Below, piece by piece: positions 15,187 to 23,425 of a DNA stretch of 64,000 bases. Each line of letters opens with the position of its first letter. Within the stretch, counting starts at the first letter, position 1. Below the pieces are notes generated by a model, which was given only the letters and a program-made list of their open reading frames with translations, did not search any database and was not told the DNA's origin. Made by a program: the position numbers and the translations under genes. Location of the stretch: positions 62,001-126,000 of the forward strand of contig CAZWSX010000008.1 in NCBI GenBank assembly GCA_964636985.1, given 5' to 3'. Source of the DNA: CAZWSX01 sp964636985 (GTDB lineage: Bacteria > Planctomycetota > Planctomycetia > Pirellulales > Pirellulaceae).

Positions 15187-17925
15187 CTATGCGTACAGCG
15201 GGTTTTGCTTGTCGGCGTCGATGCCCAATTCTTCGATTGCTTTTTGCACTTCGCTCGGTGCGATGACGCCTGCCTTCGAGAGTCGCCATAACGTGGCGAT
15301 CACAATCGACTCGGCATCGACCTCGAAGTGCCGTCGCAAGGCCTCGCGTGTTTCGCTGCGGCCCATGCCATCGGTTCCGAGCACATAAAAATCGCCCGGT
15401 ACCCATGGCTGGATTTGCTCGGTGACGGCACGGACATTGTCGCTCGCAGCGAGAGTCAGGCCGTTGTAACCGGCAAACTGCTCTTCCAGGTACGAAACCT
15501 TCGGCGGTGCCGTCGGGTGGAGCATGTTCCACCGCTGGCACGTTTGTGCTTCGCGGCGAAGTTCCGTGTAGCTCGTGACGCTATAAACATCACTGGCGAT
15601 CTGATACTTCTCGGCCAGGATCTGCTGCGCTTGGAGCGTCATCCGCAGGATGGCACCGCTGCCTAACAGCCGAATGCCGGCCTTCGGGCTGCTTACTTGA
15701 CTCGATTGCAACTTGTACATCCCGCGAATGATGCCATTCTCGGCACCTTCCGGCATGCCAGGGTGAACGTAGTTCTCGTTGCCGCAGGTGATGTAGTAGA
15801 TCGCCGTCTCGCCGTCTTGGTACAGACGTTTGAGGGCGTCGATCATCAGCACGGCGTACTCGTAAGCGTACGCAGGGTCATAGGCGCGAACGTTCGGGAA
15901 CGCCATCGCGTTGAGCGTGCTATGGCCGTCCTGGTGTTGCAGCCCTTCGCCATTGAGCGTCGTCCGGCCATGCGTCCCGCCGAACATGAAGCCCTTGGCC
16001 CGCATGTCTTGGGCGGCCCAGACCAAGTCGCCAATCCGCTGGAAGCCGAACATCGAGTAGTAGATGAACAGCGGGATCATGTTGATCCCATGCGTCGAGT
16101 AAGCGGTACCGGCGGCGTTGAAGCTCGACATCGACCCTGCTTCGGTGATCCCTTCTTCCAGGATCTGGCCATTGGTTGCTTCTTTGTACTTGGCGATAAT
16201 GTGCGAATCGACCGGCTCGTACAATTGCCCGACGTGGCTGTAGATGCCGAACGAGTTGAACATCCCTTCCATGCCGAAGGTTCGCGATTCGTCCGGCACG
16301 ATCGGCACGACGAATTTGCCCACCTTCTTGTCGCGGCAAAGCTTGTCGATCATGCGAACCACGGCCATCGTGGTCGACATGTCCTTGCCTTGGCTGCCGC
16401 CGAGGAATTCTTTGTACTCCTCGAGCTTTGGCGTCTCGCTTACCGGATGCGTTGTCGGTCGGGATGGCGTCGACCCGCCCATCGCGCCGCGACGCTCACG
16501 CAGGTAACGCATCTCGGCGCTATCCTCAGGTGGCTTATAAAACGGAGCTTTGACCACGTCGTCGTCCGAGATCGGAATTCCGAAGCGGCTGCGGAATTCG
16601 AACAGTTCTTTCTCGTTGACCTTCTTGGTATTGTGCGCGACGTTACGACCTTCGCCGGCCTCACCAAGGCCGTAGCCTTTGATTGTTTTGGCGAGGATCA
16701 CCGTCGGTTTGTCGCTCGATTCGACCGCGGCCTTGTAGGCGGCGTAAACCTTCTCCGGATCGTGGCCGCCGCGGCGTAGCGATTGCAGCTTCTCGTCGCT
16801 GATGTTCTCCACCAGCTTGAGCAACTCCGGATACTTGCCGAAGAAGTGCTCGCGAATGTACGAACCCGGGCTCACGACGTACTTTTGGAATTGGCCGTCG
16901 ACGACTTCTTCCATCCGCTTGACGAGCAAGCCGGTATCGTCGCGCTCGATCAACTGATCCCAGTCGTCGCCCCAAATGACCTTCACGACGTTCCAGCCGG
17001 CACCGCGGAAGAGCCCTTCCAGTTCTTGGATGATCTTGCCGTTACCGCGAACGGGCCCGTCGAGCCGCTGCAAGTTGCAGTTGATGACAAACGTCAGGTT
17101 GTTCAGCTTCTCGCGGCCAGCCAGCGTGATGGCGCCGAGCGACTCGGGCTCGTCGCATTCGCCGTCGCCCAAGAACGCCCACACGCGGGCCTTGGAAGCA
17201 TCCTTGATGCCTCGATCGGTCAGGTAGTGATTGAAGCGGGCCTGGTAGATCGCCATGATCGGGCCCAAGCCCATCGAGACCGTGGGAAACTCCCAAAAGT
17301 CAGGCATCAGCCAGGGGTGCGGATAGCTCGATAGTCCCCGCTCGCTTTGCAACTCGCGGCGGAAGTTATCGAGGTTGGCTTCGCTCAAGCGACCTTCCAA
17401 GAAGGCTCGCGAATACATCCCAGGCGAGGCATGGCCTTGGAAGTAAATCTGGTCGCCGCTGTAACCATCTTCGCCGCGGCCTTTGAAGAAGTGATTGAAA
17501 GCCACTTCGTAGAGCGTAGCACTTGATGCGAAGGTGCTGATGTGGCCGCCCAATCCATCGAACCGCTTGTTGGCGCGGACGACCATCGCCATCGCGTTCC
17601 AACGAATGATGCTCTTGATGCGGCGTTCGAGTTCGCGATTGCCAGGGTAACGCGGTTGCTTGGAACGAGGGATCGTGTTGATGTAAGGCGTGTTCATCGC
17701 GACCGGCATCTCGACGCCGTCCCGCTGGGCCTTGTCTTCCAACTCCATCAATAGATAGCGAACTCGTTCTGGGCCTTTGGTTCGCAAGATGTAATCGAGC
17801 GATTCAAGCCACTCCTGCGTCTCGGCCGGATCGATGTCGGTGACCTGAGCGACGTAGGGGTTCGGATCGGCGGGAGTATTTGCCACTGGAACTACTTCTC
17901 CCGATGCGATTTCAGTATCAGCCAT
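15187..17925 (-). CDS. aceE: Pyruvate dehydrogenase E1, homodimeric type
   Basis: A 912-residue thiamine-diphosphate-dependent E1 that decarboxylates pyruvate and acetylates lipoyl-E2, linking glycolysis to the TCA cycle. It is the single-chain gammaproteobacterial-type E1, not the alpha/beta pair. The ThDP motif begins GDGECDEPES (about residues 250-260) and closes at NNLTFVINCNLQRLDGPVRG. The N-terminal FDGLGGHISTFASSATLYEV and the C-terminal YVLGTDGMGRSETREALRRH regions are highly conserved. Length matches the family (about 887-930). The start is an ATG; upstream are 334 bp without a gene, which should hold the promoter. It forms an operon with aceF. Confidence 0.97.
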   Translation of the reverse strand: MADTEIASGEVVPVANTPADPNPYVAQVTDIDPAETQEWLESLDYILRTKGPERVRYLLMELEDKAQRDGVEMPVAMNTPYINTIPRSKQPRYPGNRELERRIKSIIRWNAMAMVVRANKRFDGLGGHISTFASSATLYEVAFNHFFKGRGEDGYSGDQIYFQGHASPGMYSRAFLEGRLSEANLDNFRRELQSERGLSSYPHPWLMPDFWEFPTVSMGLGPIMAIYQARFNHYLTDRGIKDASKARVWAFLGDGECDEPESLGAITLAGREKLNNLTFVINCNLQRLDGPVRGNGKIIQELEGLFRGAGWNVVKVIWGDDWDQLIERDDTGLLVKRMEEVVDGQFQKYVVSPGSYIREHFFGKYPELLKLVENISDEKLQSLRRGGHDPEKVYAAYKAAVESSDKPTVILAKTIKGYGLGEAGEGRNVAHNTKKVNEKELFEFRSRFGIPISDDDVVKAPFYKPPEDSAEMRYLRERRGAMGGSTPSRPTTHPVSETPKLEEYKEFLGGSQGKDMSTTMAVVRMIDKLCRDKKVGKFVVPIVPDESRTFGMEGMFNSFGIYSHVGQLYEPVDSHIIAKYKEATNGQILEEGITEAGSMSSFNAAGTAYSTHGINMIPLFIYYSMFGFQRIGDLVWAAQDMRAKGFMFGGTHGRTTLNGEGLQHQDGHSTLNAMAFPNVRAYDPAYAYEYAVLMIDALKRLYQDGETAIYYITCGNENYVHPGMPEGAENGIIRGMYKLQSSQVSSPKAGIRLLGSGAILRMTLQAQQILAEKYQIASDVYSVTSYTELRREAQTCQRWNMLHPTAPPKVSYLEEQFAGYNGLTLAASDNVRAVTEQIQPWVPGDFYVLGTDGMGRSETREALRRHFEVDAESIVIATLWRLSKAGVIAPSEVQKAIEELGIDADKQNPLYA

Positions 17926-18259
17926 GGTGTGTTTTTATCCCCACAAGCGGGAAATTCTTGTTCGCCAAAACGGCACCCCGACGGCGATCCTGATCAACGA
18001 TCAGCGTCGAGTCCGACTTTCCTAACTAATTGCCATTCAAGAACATACGTTTCGTCCTCTTCGCCGTCGGCGTGGTCGCGCGGCAAAATAGGAACTCCGG
18101 GACTTCCCGGCCATACGAGCTTTTACCAAGCCCGAAAATCCTGCGCAATCTATTCGATTCCGATAACCCCGAAGCGTGACCAATCTTGAGCAAGTGTTGC
18201 CTGCACTATTGTTTTCCAGTTCCCCCACCCCGTAAAGGTCGGAGACGCCAAGAAAGCCG
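17926..18259. other. 334-nt gap upstream of aceE
   Basis: This separates the FkbM gene end from the aceE start, both on the minus strand. No gene, tRNA or strong T-run terminator was recognised. The aceE promoter is expected here; I cannot assign its boxes with confidence. Confidence 0.5.
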
Positions 18260-19249
18260 CTATTTTGGGTGGTGTGACCTGGCCGTGCGGTCTGCCAACA
18301 CGAGAAGGTGTTTGGGTGACTGTCCATCCCATGCTGCCATGAGCGGATCGCCGTCAACTTCAATTGGCTGATCGGACACTTCGGCCCACCCCAACAAGAA
18401 CGGGCGGTGGAGCGCCGCTAGGAACTCGATTGCGGAACGCGGACTGGTCTTAGTCCGAGCGAGGACCTTTGGATGCATCTCGATCACGACCAATAGTTGA
18501 TCGACTGTCCGCATCAGCTTTTCGCAGCCGCGCAGCACGGCAAGCTCGCCTCCCTCCACGTCGATTTTCAGAATGAGATTTCGCGGCGTTTCCATGCCGT
18601 GCGCAGCCCAATCGATCTCATCCGGCCGCGTCATTTCGATTCCGCCCTCGGCTGCTGGTTCGGCGAAGCGGGCGTGATCCGACGAATCGTAGCCCGGGGA
18701 ACTCAGCTGCGCTCTGCCGGTTGATTCGCCAACAGCGTTCGTCGAAGCCCATGTCTTGATCGCGAGGCGATCCAAATTTCGTTTCAGCCACGGAAAGGCG
18801 ATTGGATTCGGTTCAAAGGCCACGATTTGCTTAAGCGCGGGAAGCCTCTTCACCATGCCTAGCGAAAACAAGCCGATATCGGCCCCGCAATCGATGAGCG
18901 TCAGCGGTCCGTCCAGTTTCGTCGCCGAACTCGCAACGCTATCGAGCAACTCTCGTTCGTAGTTGCGCGTCTCTTCCTCATCCCACATTGTTTCCATGCG
19001 AAAGATCGGGACATCGACGAGCAGATCGTCTGCCAACCGGTACGTTGCGCCTTGGCTCAACAGTCCCAGTTTTCGGGCCGCGCGCAGCCACAGCCCAGGT
19101 CCGCGCAAGCCGCTACGAATCAGCGACTTCGCTAAACGAAAATGCCATGGTGCCGTTTGCAGGCGTGAAATAGGGCCATTCCTGATTGGGGTGAACGGGG
19201 CCAACGTGCCCCTGCCCTTCAAACTAGTTGGAGGAAGCGGTCTCTGCAT
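18260..19249 (-). CDS. FkbM-family methyltransferase
   Basis: A 329-residue protein whose residues about 120-290 form a Rossmann-type SAM-binding methyltransferase of the FkbM family: LTLIDCGADIGLFSLGMVKR is motif I, IVAFEPNPIAFPWLKRNL is motif II, and LILKIDVEGGELAVLRGCEK is the typical FkbM motif with the DVEG core. FkbM enzymes O-methylate sugars in antibiotics, polysaccharides and glycolipids. The N-terminal ~100 residues (FRLAKSLIRSGLRGPGLWLR) are basic and helical. The frame stays open far upstream into the peptidase gene; ATG 19249 is used because it is the first ATG near the neighbour's stop, giving a 26-nt overlap. A TTG about 15 codons later is an alternative. Confidence 0.75.
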   Translation of the reverse strand: MQRPLPPTSLKGRGTLAPFTPIRNGPISRLQTAPWHFRLAKSLIRSGLRGPGLWLRAARKLGLLSQGATYRLADDLLVDVPIFRMETMWDEEETRNYERELLDSVASSATKLDGPLTLIDCGADIGLFSLGMVKRLPALKQIVAFEPNPIAFPWLKRNLDRLAIKTWASTNAVGESTGRAQLSSPGYDSSDHARFAEPAAEGGIEMTRPDEIDWAAHGMETPRNLILKIDVEGGELAVLRGCEKLMRTVDQLLVVIEMHPKVLARTKTSPRSAIEFLAALHRPFLLGWAEVSDQPIEVDGDPLMAAWDGQSPKHLLVLADRTARSHHPK

Positions 19250-20870
19250 CGGCGACGCCGATCGCGTGCCCCTCTTTTCCTTCCACAAACACGCGAACTT
19301 GCAACGGACCCCGCGTCTCGCGCGGGACTTCGAGTTCGATAACGTTATTGCCTTGTCGTATGTCCGAATCGGTCCGGCTCCAAACCGCATCAATGGCCTT
19401 CTCATATTCGGCGTGCAAGCGGGCGAATTGTTTCTGCGACAAATCCTCCAGCTTGCGGGCCGGAAGCGGCTCTTTGGTGCTTCCACGCCGGCACGTAAGT
19501 TCGATCCGTCCCTTGCCCGCGATAGGTGAAACGACCTTGACCGACAGCCGTTCGCCGGGAGCAAGCTTTGTCTTCGGCAGTTCCACATCTGCCGAGCGGC
19601 TTCGAGTCACTCGCAGCAGCGGATCGCCTAGCAAATTGAGGAGCGCAATGTGCTCCTCCCGCTCTGCGTCCAAACGGTCACCGCTTGGACTGATGAGTGC
19701 GGCCGCCGAATCGATCACCGCGGTGAGCCGTTCTTCCGGCGTCGCATCGTCCGGCAGTTCGCCGCTCTCGGGAACGATCGGTTGGTGGCTCTTGAGTCGA
19801 ACCTTGGCGCGACGAACCAACTCGCCGAGGGTTTGCCCATCACCGTGAAAATACTCCTCGATCAACCCGCGACCAAACAGAGCCAATGAGTAAGGAAGCG
19901 AAATGCGACTCGATGCGATGGCCGCCACCGGCCCATTTTCCTTTCGTAGCATCTCCTCGGCCAGGCAATCGTTGGGCTGGTCGTACGCGCCCGTGTAGCA
20001 GCAAAAGAAGAGCGCCACAGGCGATCCGGCTGCGGCGTTCAATTCATCACAGTCGCGTGTTCGCAAGATGGGAAAATACTTTCCCTGGTGCCGCACGCTG
20101 TCACACGCTCGAGGTGAACCGTGGCCGATGTAGACCCAAAACAAGCATCCTTCGTTGAGACGCGTCAGGCACGTCTCTTGAAATCGTTCGGGGCTCGGGA
20201 AGTAAGGACTCCGCCAACTTCCGTACGTCATGCAAGTATCGAAGCCTCCCGGCACTCGACCGACTAAGCAGGCCCGCGTCGCGTTCTCGATCAATTTGTC
20301 GGCCACAGGACCGAAATCGCCGACGCCCGCTACCAGATTGATTCGTCGTCGCCAGAGCCCGTGATCGAGCTCGGTTTCGTAGCGGATCGTTTTGTTGACA
20401 AACGTCGTGAGCTCGGCGGGGTTATCGACCGAGATTCGCCCTACGCACAGATCCGGCGACCCGTCGCCATCGAGGTCGGCGAAGGGGGCATCGGTAGCAA
20501 TGGGAGTCGATTCGCCAAGTGACTCGTTGATCTCGCCTTTGACGAAGCAGGTGGGCGTTAGACGGCTTGATGGCCCTTGTGGATCGCGCTGGCGCACGCC
20601 TCGTTCGGGAGCGTCGCCGATCAGGACGACATTCTTCAGACGGCTGCGCGTCGATTGGTTTTTGATCTGTTCCGAGATTTCTCGCGACGTCCCCGCCGGC
20701 TCTGCCACGACGATGTCGTAACCCTGAGCGCGCCGGTAGTCCAGCCACGGCTGCAATGCGGCACGAAACTCGTTTGGACACAACACAATCGTGTCGGGAC
20801 CCATCGATGGCGTGGTGTCCGCCGAAACGGCTATCGCTATGGCAAAGAACGAAACAAGACCAATGCCCAT
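19224..20870 (-). CDS. C25 (gingipain-like) cysteine peptidase, exported
   Basis: A 548-residue exported protein with a signal peptide (LVSFFAIAIAVSADT). Its core resembles the clan CD peptidase family C25. A Rossmann-like first domain contains LKNVVLIGDAPE and FADLDGDGSPDLCVGRIS; the catalytic His is in VYIGHGSPRA (about residue 248) and the catalytic Cys in ALFFCCYTGAYD (about residue 290), in family order and spacing. Such enzymes cut after Arg or Lys, and some members act in C-terminal sorting. The last ~130 residues are an Ig-like or beta domain (LSVKVVSPIAGKGRIELTCR). It shares a 26-nt overlap with the FkbM gene downstream, implying coupled expression. No type IX secretion signal was recognised at the C-terminus. 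Confidence 0.72.
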   Translation of the reverse strand: MGIGLVSFFAIAIAVSADTTPSMGPDTIVLCPNEFRAALQPWLDYRRAQGYDIVVAEPAGTSREISEQIKNQSTRSRLKNVVLIGDAPERGVRQRDPQGPSSRLTPTCFVKGEINESLGESTPIATDAPFADLDGDGSPDLCVGRISVDNPAELTTFVNKTIRYETELDHGLWRRRINLVAGVGDFGPVADKLIENATRACLVGRVPGGFDTCMTYGSWRSPYFPSPERFQETCLTRLNEGCLFWVYIGHGSPRACDSVRHQGKYFPILRTRDCDELNAAAGSPVALFFCCYTGAYDQPNDCLAEEMLRKENGPVAAIASSRISLPYSLALFGRGLIEEYFHGDGQTLGELVRRAKVRLKSHQPIVPESGELPDDATPEERLTAVIDSAAALISPSGDRLDAEREEHIALLNLLGDPLLRVTRSRSADVELPKTKLAPGERLSVKVVSPIAGKGRIELTCRRGSTKEPLPARKLEDLSQKQFARLHAEYEKAIDAVWSRTDSDIRQGNNVIELEVPRETRGPLQVRVFVEGKEGHAIGVADAETASSN

Positions 20871-21104
20871 CGGCTTATCCTTTGGGGCGTGAACCCATCA
20901 ACCGGAAGAACGGCGGGGCGTAGTATTCACGTTCAACTCTGTCGCTGTAAATACGGAATCCGCGTTATAACAGACGGGCCAAACGAACCGTCGCTGGCGT
21001 AATTCGTAGGCAACTCAACTCGGAAAGACAATTGACGAAGTAGACTGAGGCATCCCCTCTTCTGGGGTGTGCTCGCTGGTTTTGGGTTCGAGGAGATCTG
21101 GTTC

Positions 21105-22433
21105 GTGAAAATCGCCGTTATTGGCACGGGATACGTCGGATTGGTCACAGGAACGTGCTTCGCGGAGAGCGGAAACGAAGTGACCTGCGTGGATATCAAC
21201 GCGGCTAAGGTCGCCCGGCTGCAAAAAGGGGAAATCCCCATCTACGAGCCCGGCCTGCAAGAGTTGGTCTCGCGCAACGTGGGGCACGGGCGGCTCACTT
21301 TCACCACCGACACGATGGCGGCGGTGAAGGGGGCCATGCTGGTTTACCTCGCCGTGGGAACACCCAGCGCCGACGACGGCTCAGCCGATCTCTCGGGCCT
21401 GTGGGGGGCCGTCAAATCGTTCGCTGGCCAACTGGGGCGGGATGCCGTTGTCATCACCAAAAGCACCGTTCCGGTGGGAACGAACGCGGCGATTTACAAG
21501 CTTCTTCAAGAATTAACGGGCCGCGAATGCGACGTCGCCAGCAACCCCGAGTTCCTCAAAGAAGGGGCGGCGATCAACGACTTCATGTATCCCGACCGCG
21601 TCGTGGTGGGCGTTCGCACCAAGTACGCCGAAGAGCTGCTGCGGAAACTCTACTCGCCCTTCTTGCGGACCGATAAACCGTTCCTGGTGATGACGCCCGA
21701 AAGCGCAGAACTCACCAAGTACGTCGCCAACGCGATGCTGTCGACCAAAATCAGCTTCATCAACGAGATGGCAAATCTCTGTGAGCGGATGGGGGGCGAC
21801 ATCAACGATGTCCGCCGCGGAATCGGCCACGACCGGCGAATCGGCTTCGAGTTTCTCTTTCCCGGTGTCGGCTATGGCGGAAGTTGCTTCCCCAAAGATG
21901 TGCGGGCTCTCATCCACATGGCCAAGTCGCACGGCGTCCGGCCGCTCATGATGCAGGCCGTCGAGGACACTAACAACAACCAGAAGAACGTATTGATCGA
22001 AAAGATCTCCAACCATTTCAACGGACAATTAAAAGGCAAAACCTTCGCGATTTGGGGGCTCTCGTTCAAGCCCAAGACCGACGACATTCGCGAGGCCCCT
22101 GCCCTGGTCCTGATCCATCACCTGCTCAAACACGGGGCCACATGCCGCGTTCACGACCCCGAGGCAATCGGCAATGTGAAAGCAGAGTTGGGCGACAAAC
22201 TGGTTTACTGCGACCAGCCTCTGGCCACCCTCGACGGGGCCGACGCCCTGGCGATCAACACCGAATGGAACGAGTTCCGGCAGCCCAACTTCGCCGAAAT
22301 GAAGCGCCGCTTGAAGGTGCCGCTCGTTTTCGACGGGCGAAATTTGTACGATCCTCAGCAGATGGCGGAACTCGGTTTTGTTTACCTGTCGATCGGACGG
22401 GTTAAGATCGATGGAAGGGAAGCGGGCAAGTAG
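21105..22433 (+). CDS. ugd: UDP-glucose/GDP-mannose 6-dehydrogenase
   Basis: A 442-residue NAD-dependent 4-electron dehydrogenase that makes UDP-glucuronate (or GDP-mannuronate) for polysaccharides. Residues 1-16 are the dinucleotide-binding motif (VKIAVIGTGYVGLVTG). The central domain has EFLKEGAAINDFMYPDRVVV; the catalytic Cys is C261 in YGGSCFPKDVRAL; the C-terminal UDP-binding domain begins at about 320 (IWGLSFKPKTDDIREAPALV). The GTG start at 21105 is chosen over a more upstream in-frame start because AGGAG lies 9 nt before it and the protein then begins right at the Rossmann strand. UDP-glucose is the usual substrate for this motif set. The two genes that follow are on the same and opposite strands and give no pathway clue. 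Confidence 0.93.
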   Translation: MKIAVIGTGYVGLVTGTCFAESGNEVTCVDINAAKVARLQKGEIPIYEPGLQELVSRNVGHGRLTFTTDTMAAVKGAMLVYLAVGTPSADDGSADLSGLWGAVKSFAGQLGRDAVVITKSTVPVGTNAAIYKLLQELTGRECDVASNPEFLKEGAAINDFMYPDRVVVGVRTKYAEELLRKLYSPFLRTDKPFLVMTPESAELTKYVANAMLSTKISFINEMANLCERMGGDINDVRRGIGHDRRIGFEFLFPGVGYGGSCFPKDVRALIHMAKSHGVRPLMMQAVEDTNNNQKNVLIEKISNHFNGQLKGKTFAIWGLSFKPKTDDIREAPALVLIHHLLKHGATCRVHDPEAIGNVKAELGDKLVYCDQPLATLDGADALAINTEWNEFRQPNFAEMKRRLKVPLVFDGRNLYDPQQMAELGFVYLSIGRVKIDGREAGK

Positions 22434-22478
22434 TTGGGATCGCGGGCCGCGCGAACCTGTCGATCGGAAAAGTGAGAC

Positions 22479-22958
22479 ATGGAAACACGCCCCACTACTT
22501 CGTTAGCAGCCATTCAATCGCGCAACGGTGGCGAGGCCTTTTCGTCGCTGCCGCCGTCGCTCTATCGTGACCAGCTTCCACTGGAGCGAGTCAACTCGGG
22601 CATTGCCGAGTTGTTAGTCGTCATCGGCGTTTGTGCCACACTGGCCGGCATGATCGCGGCCTCCGTACAAGGGGCGATGGCTGCCGGCCAAGAGATGCAG
22701 GAATTCGCAGCGGGGCTGGTTGCCGGCGCTGTTGGTGGATTTGTGGTCGGGCTGATCGTCAGTTTCTTTCAGGCACCGCGATTGGTCACGATCCCCGTCG
22801 GCATGGTATTTGGTCCGCTGGTCGGGGCGGCGGTCGCGTCGGTGTTGACCGTTCCCGAAGCCTACCGCAGCAACGTGGGACTGGCTTCGATAGGAGGAGC
22901 GGTCGTGTTGGGAGCCGTCGTTCTCGCGGTCAGCCGACTGCGGCGAAAACGATCCTAG
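22479..22958 (+). CDS. Hypothetical membrane protein, three or four helices
   Basis: A 159-residue protein of unknown function. About 45 soluble residues are followed by membrane segments LLVVIGVCATLAGMIAASVQ, AGLVAGAVGGFVVGLIVSFF, IPVGMVFGPLVGAAVASVLT and VGLASIGGAVVLGAVVLAVS, and a short basic tail (RLRRKRS). Gly-rich helices suggest tight packing. It starts 46 nt after ugd on the same strand and may be co-transcribed; no motif ties it to sugar metabolism. Confidence 0.6.
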   Translation: METRPTTSLAAIQSRNGGEAFSSLPPSLYRDQLPLERVNSGIAELLVVIGVCATLAGMIAASVQGAMAAGQEMQEFAAGLVAGAVGGFVVGLIVSFFQAPRLVTIPVGMVFGPLVGAAVASVLTVPEAYRSNVGLASIGGAVVLGAVVLAVSRLRRKRS

Positions 22959-22965
22959 CTCGCTT

Positions 22966-23409
22966 TTACGCCGATCGAATCTCCAATCGGACCGTCCCCA
23001 TTACGGGGCTGGCAAACGCAGGCTCAGAACGTCCCTGCGGCGATTCAAGGTCCAATTGGTCAGGCCTCTCGATCTCAAGGGCCAGTTCATGGCCTCGCTC
23101 AAGTTGGCCCCGTATGTCGTGCGAAAAGAGAATGGGCTGCGGTGCCGCGAGGGAGTCGAACGCCGCCAGCGGAATGCCGTCGAGCAATACAGAGCCTACC
23201 ACGCCCTGATGCTCAAACGTCACGGCGACGATGTCGTTTGCCGTGATTCCCGTTGGCGCATGGAAGCGGCGAGTCAATCGAACTCGTCCGCGAAAGTCGG
23301 CCCCCAGATGCGAAAGCCACTGCCCAGGCTCGTCGACCCGTGTCGGCTCACCCTCTGGTTGTGCGAATGCGTTGAGTGACCAGTTTCCGCGCAAGCGAAT
23401 GACGTGCAT
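22966..23409 (-). CDS. Hypothetical beta-sandwich protein
   Basis: A 147-residue protein without signal peptide. The pattern (LRGNWSLNAFAQ, GRVRLTRRFHAPTGITANDI, VAVTFEHQGVVGSVLLDGIP, RGHELALEIERPDQ, GTVRLEIRSA) is the strand order seen in the sugar-binding jelly-roll domain of GH2-type proteins: a core carrying LTRRF, VLLDG and a final VRLEI strand. The function is unknown; carbohydrate binding is a fold-level guess only. It ends just past the membrane protein on the other strand (8-nt gap) and starts 16 nt after the stop of the prepilin-type gene on the same strand, so it is probably the last gene of that transcript. Confidence 0.5.
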   Translation of the reverse strand: MHVIRLRGNWSLNAFAQPEGEPTRVDEPGQWLSHLGADFRGRVRLTRRFHAPTGITANDIVAVTFEHQGVVGSVLLDGIPLAAFDSLAAPQPILFSHDIRGQLERGHELALEIERPDQLDLESPQGRSEPAFASPVMGTVRLEIRSA

Positions 23410-23425
23410 AGCAAGGAAATGCCGT

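Noticed and set aside
15697..16779. 360-residue plus-strand frame opposite aceE
   Set aside because: It is a shadow of the highly conserved aceE codons; it has no recognisable motif and no ribosome binding site.
21087..21104. T-loop-like GGTTCGAGG near ugd, possible tRNA
   Set aside because: No acceptor, D or anticodon stems can be drawn around it; it overlaps the ugd ribosome binding site region.
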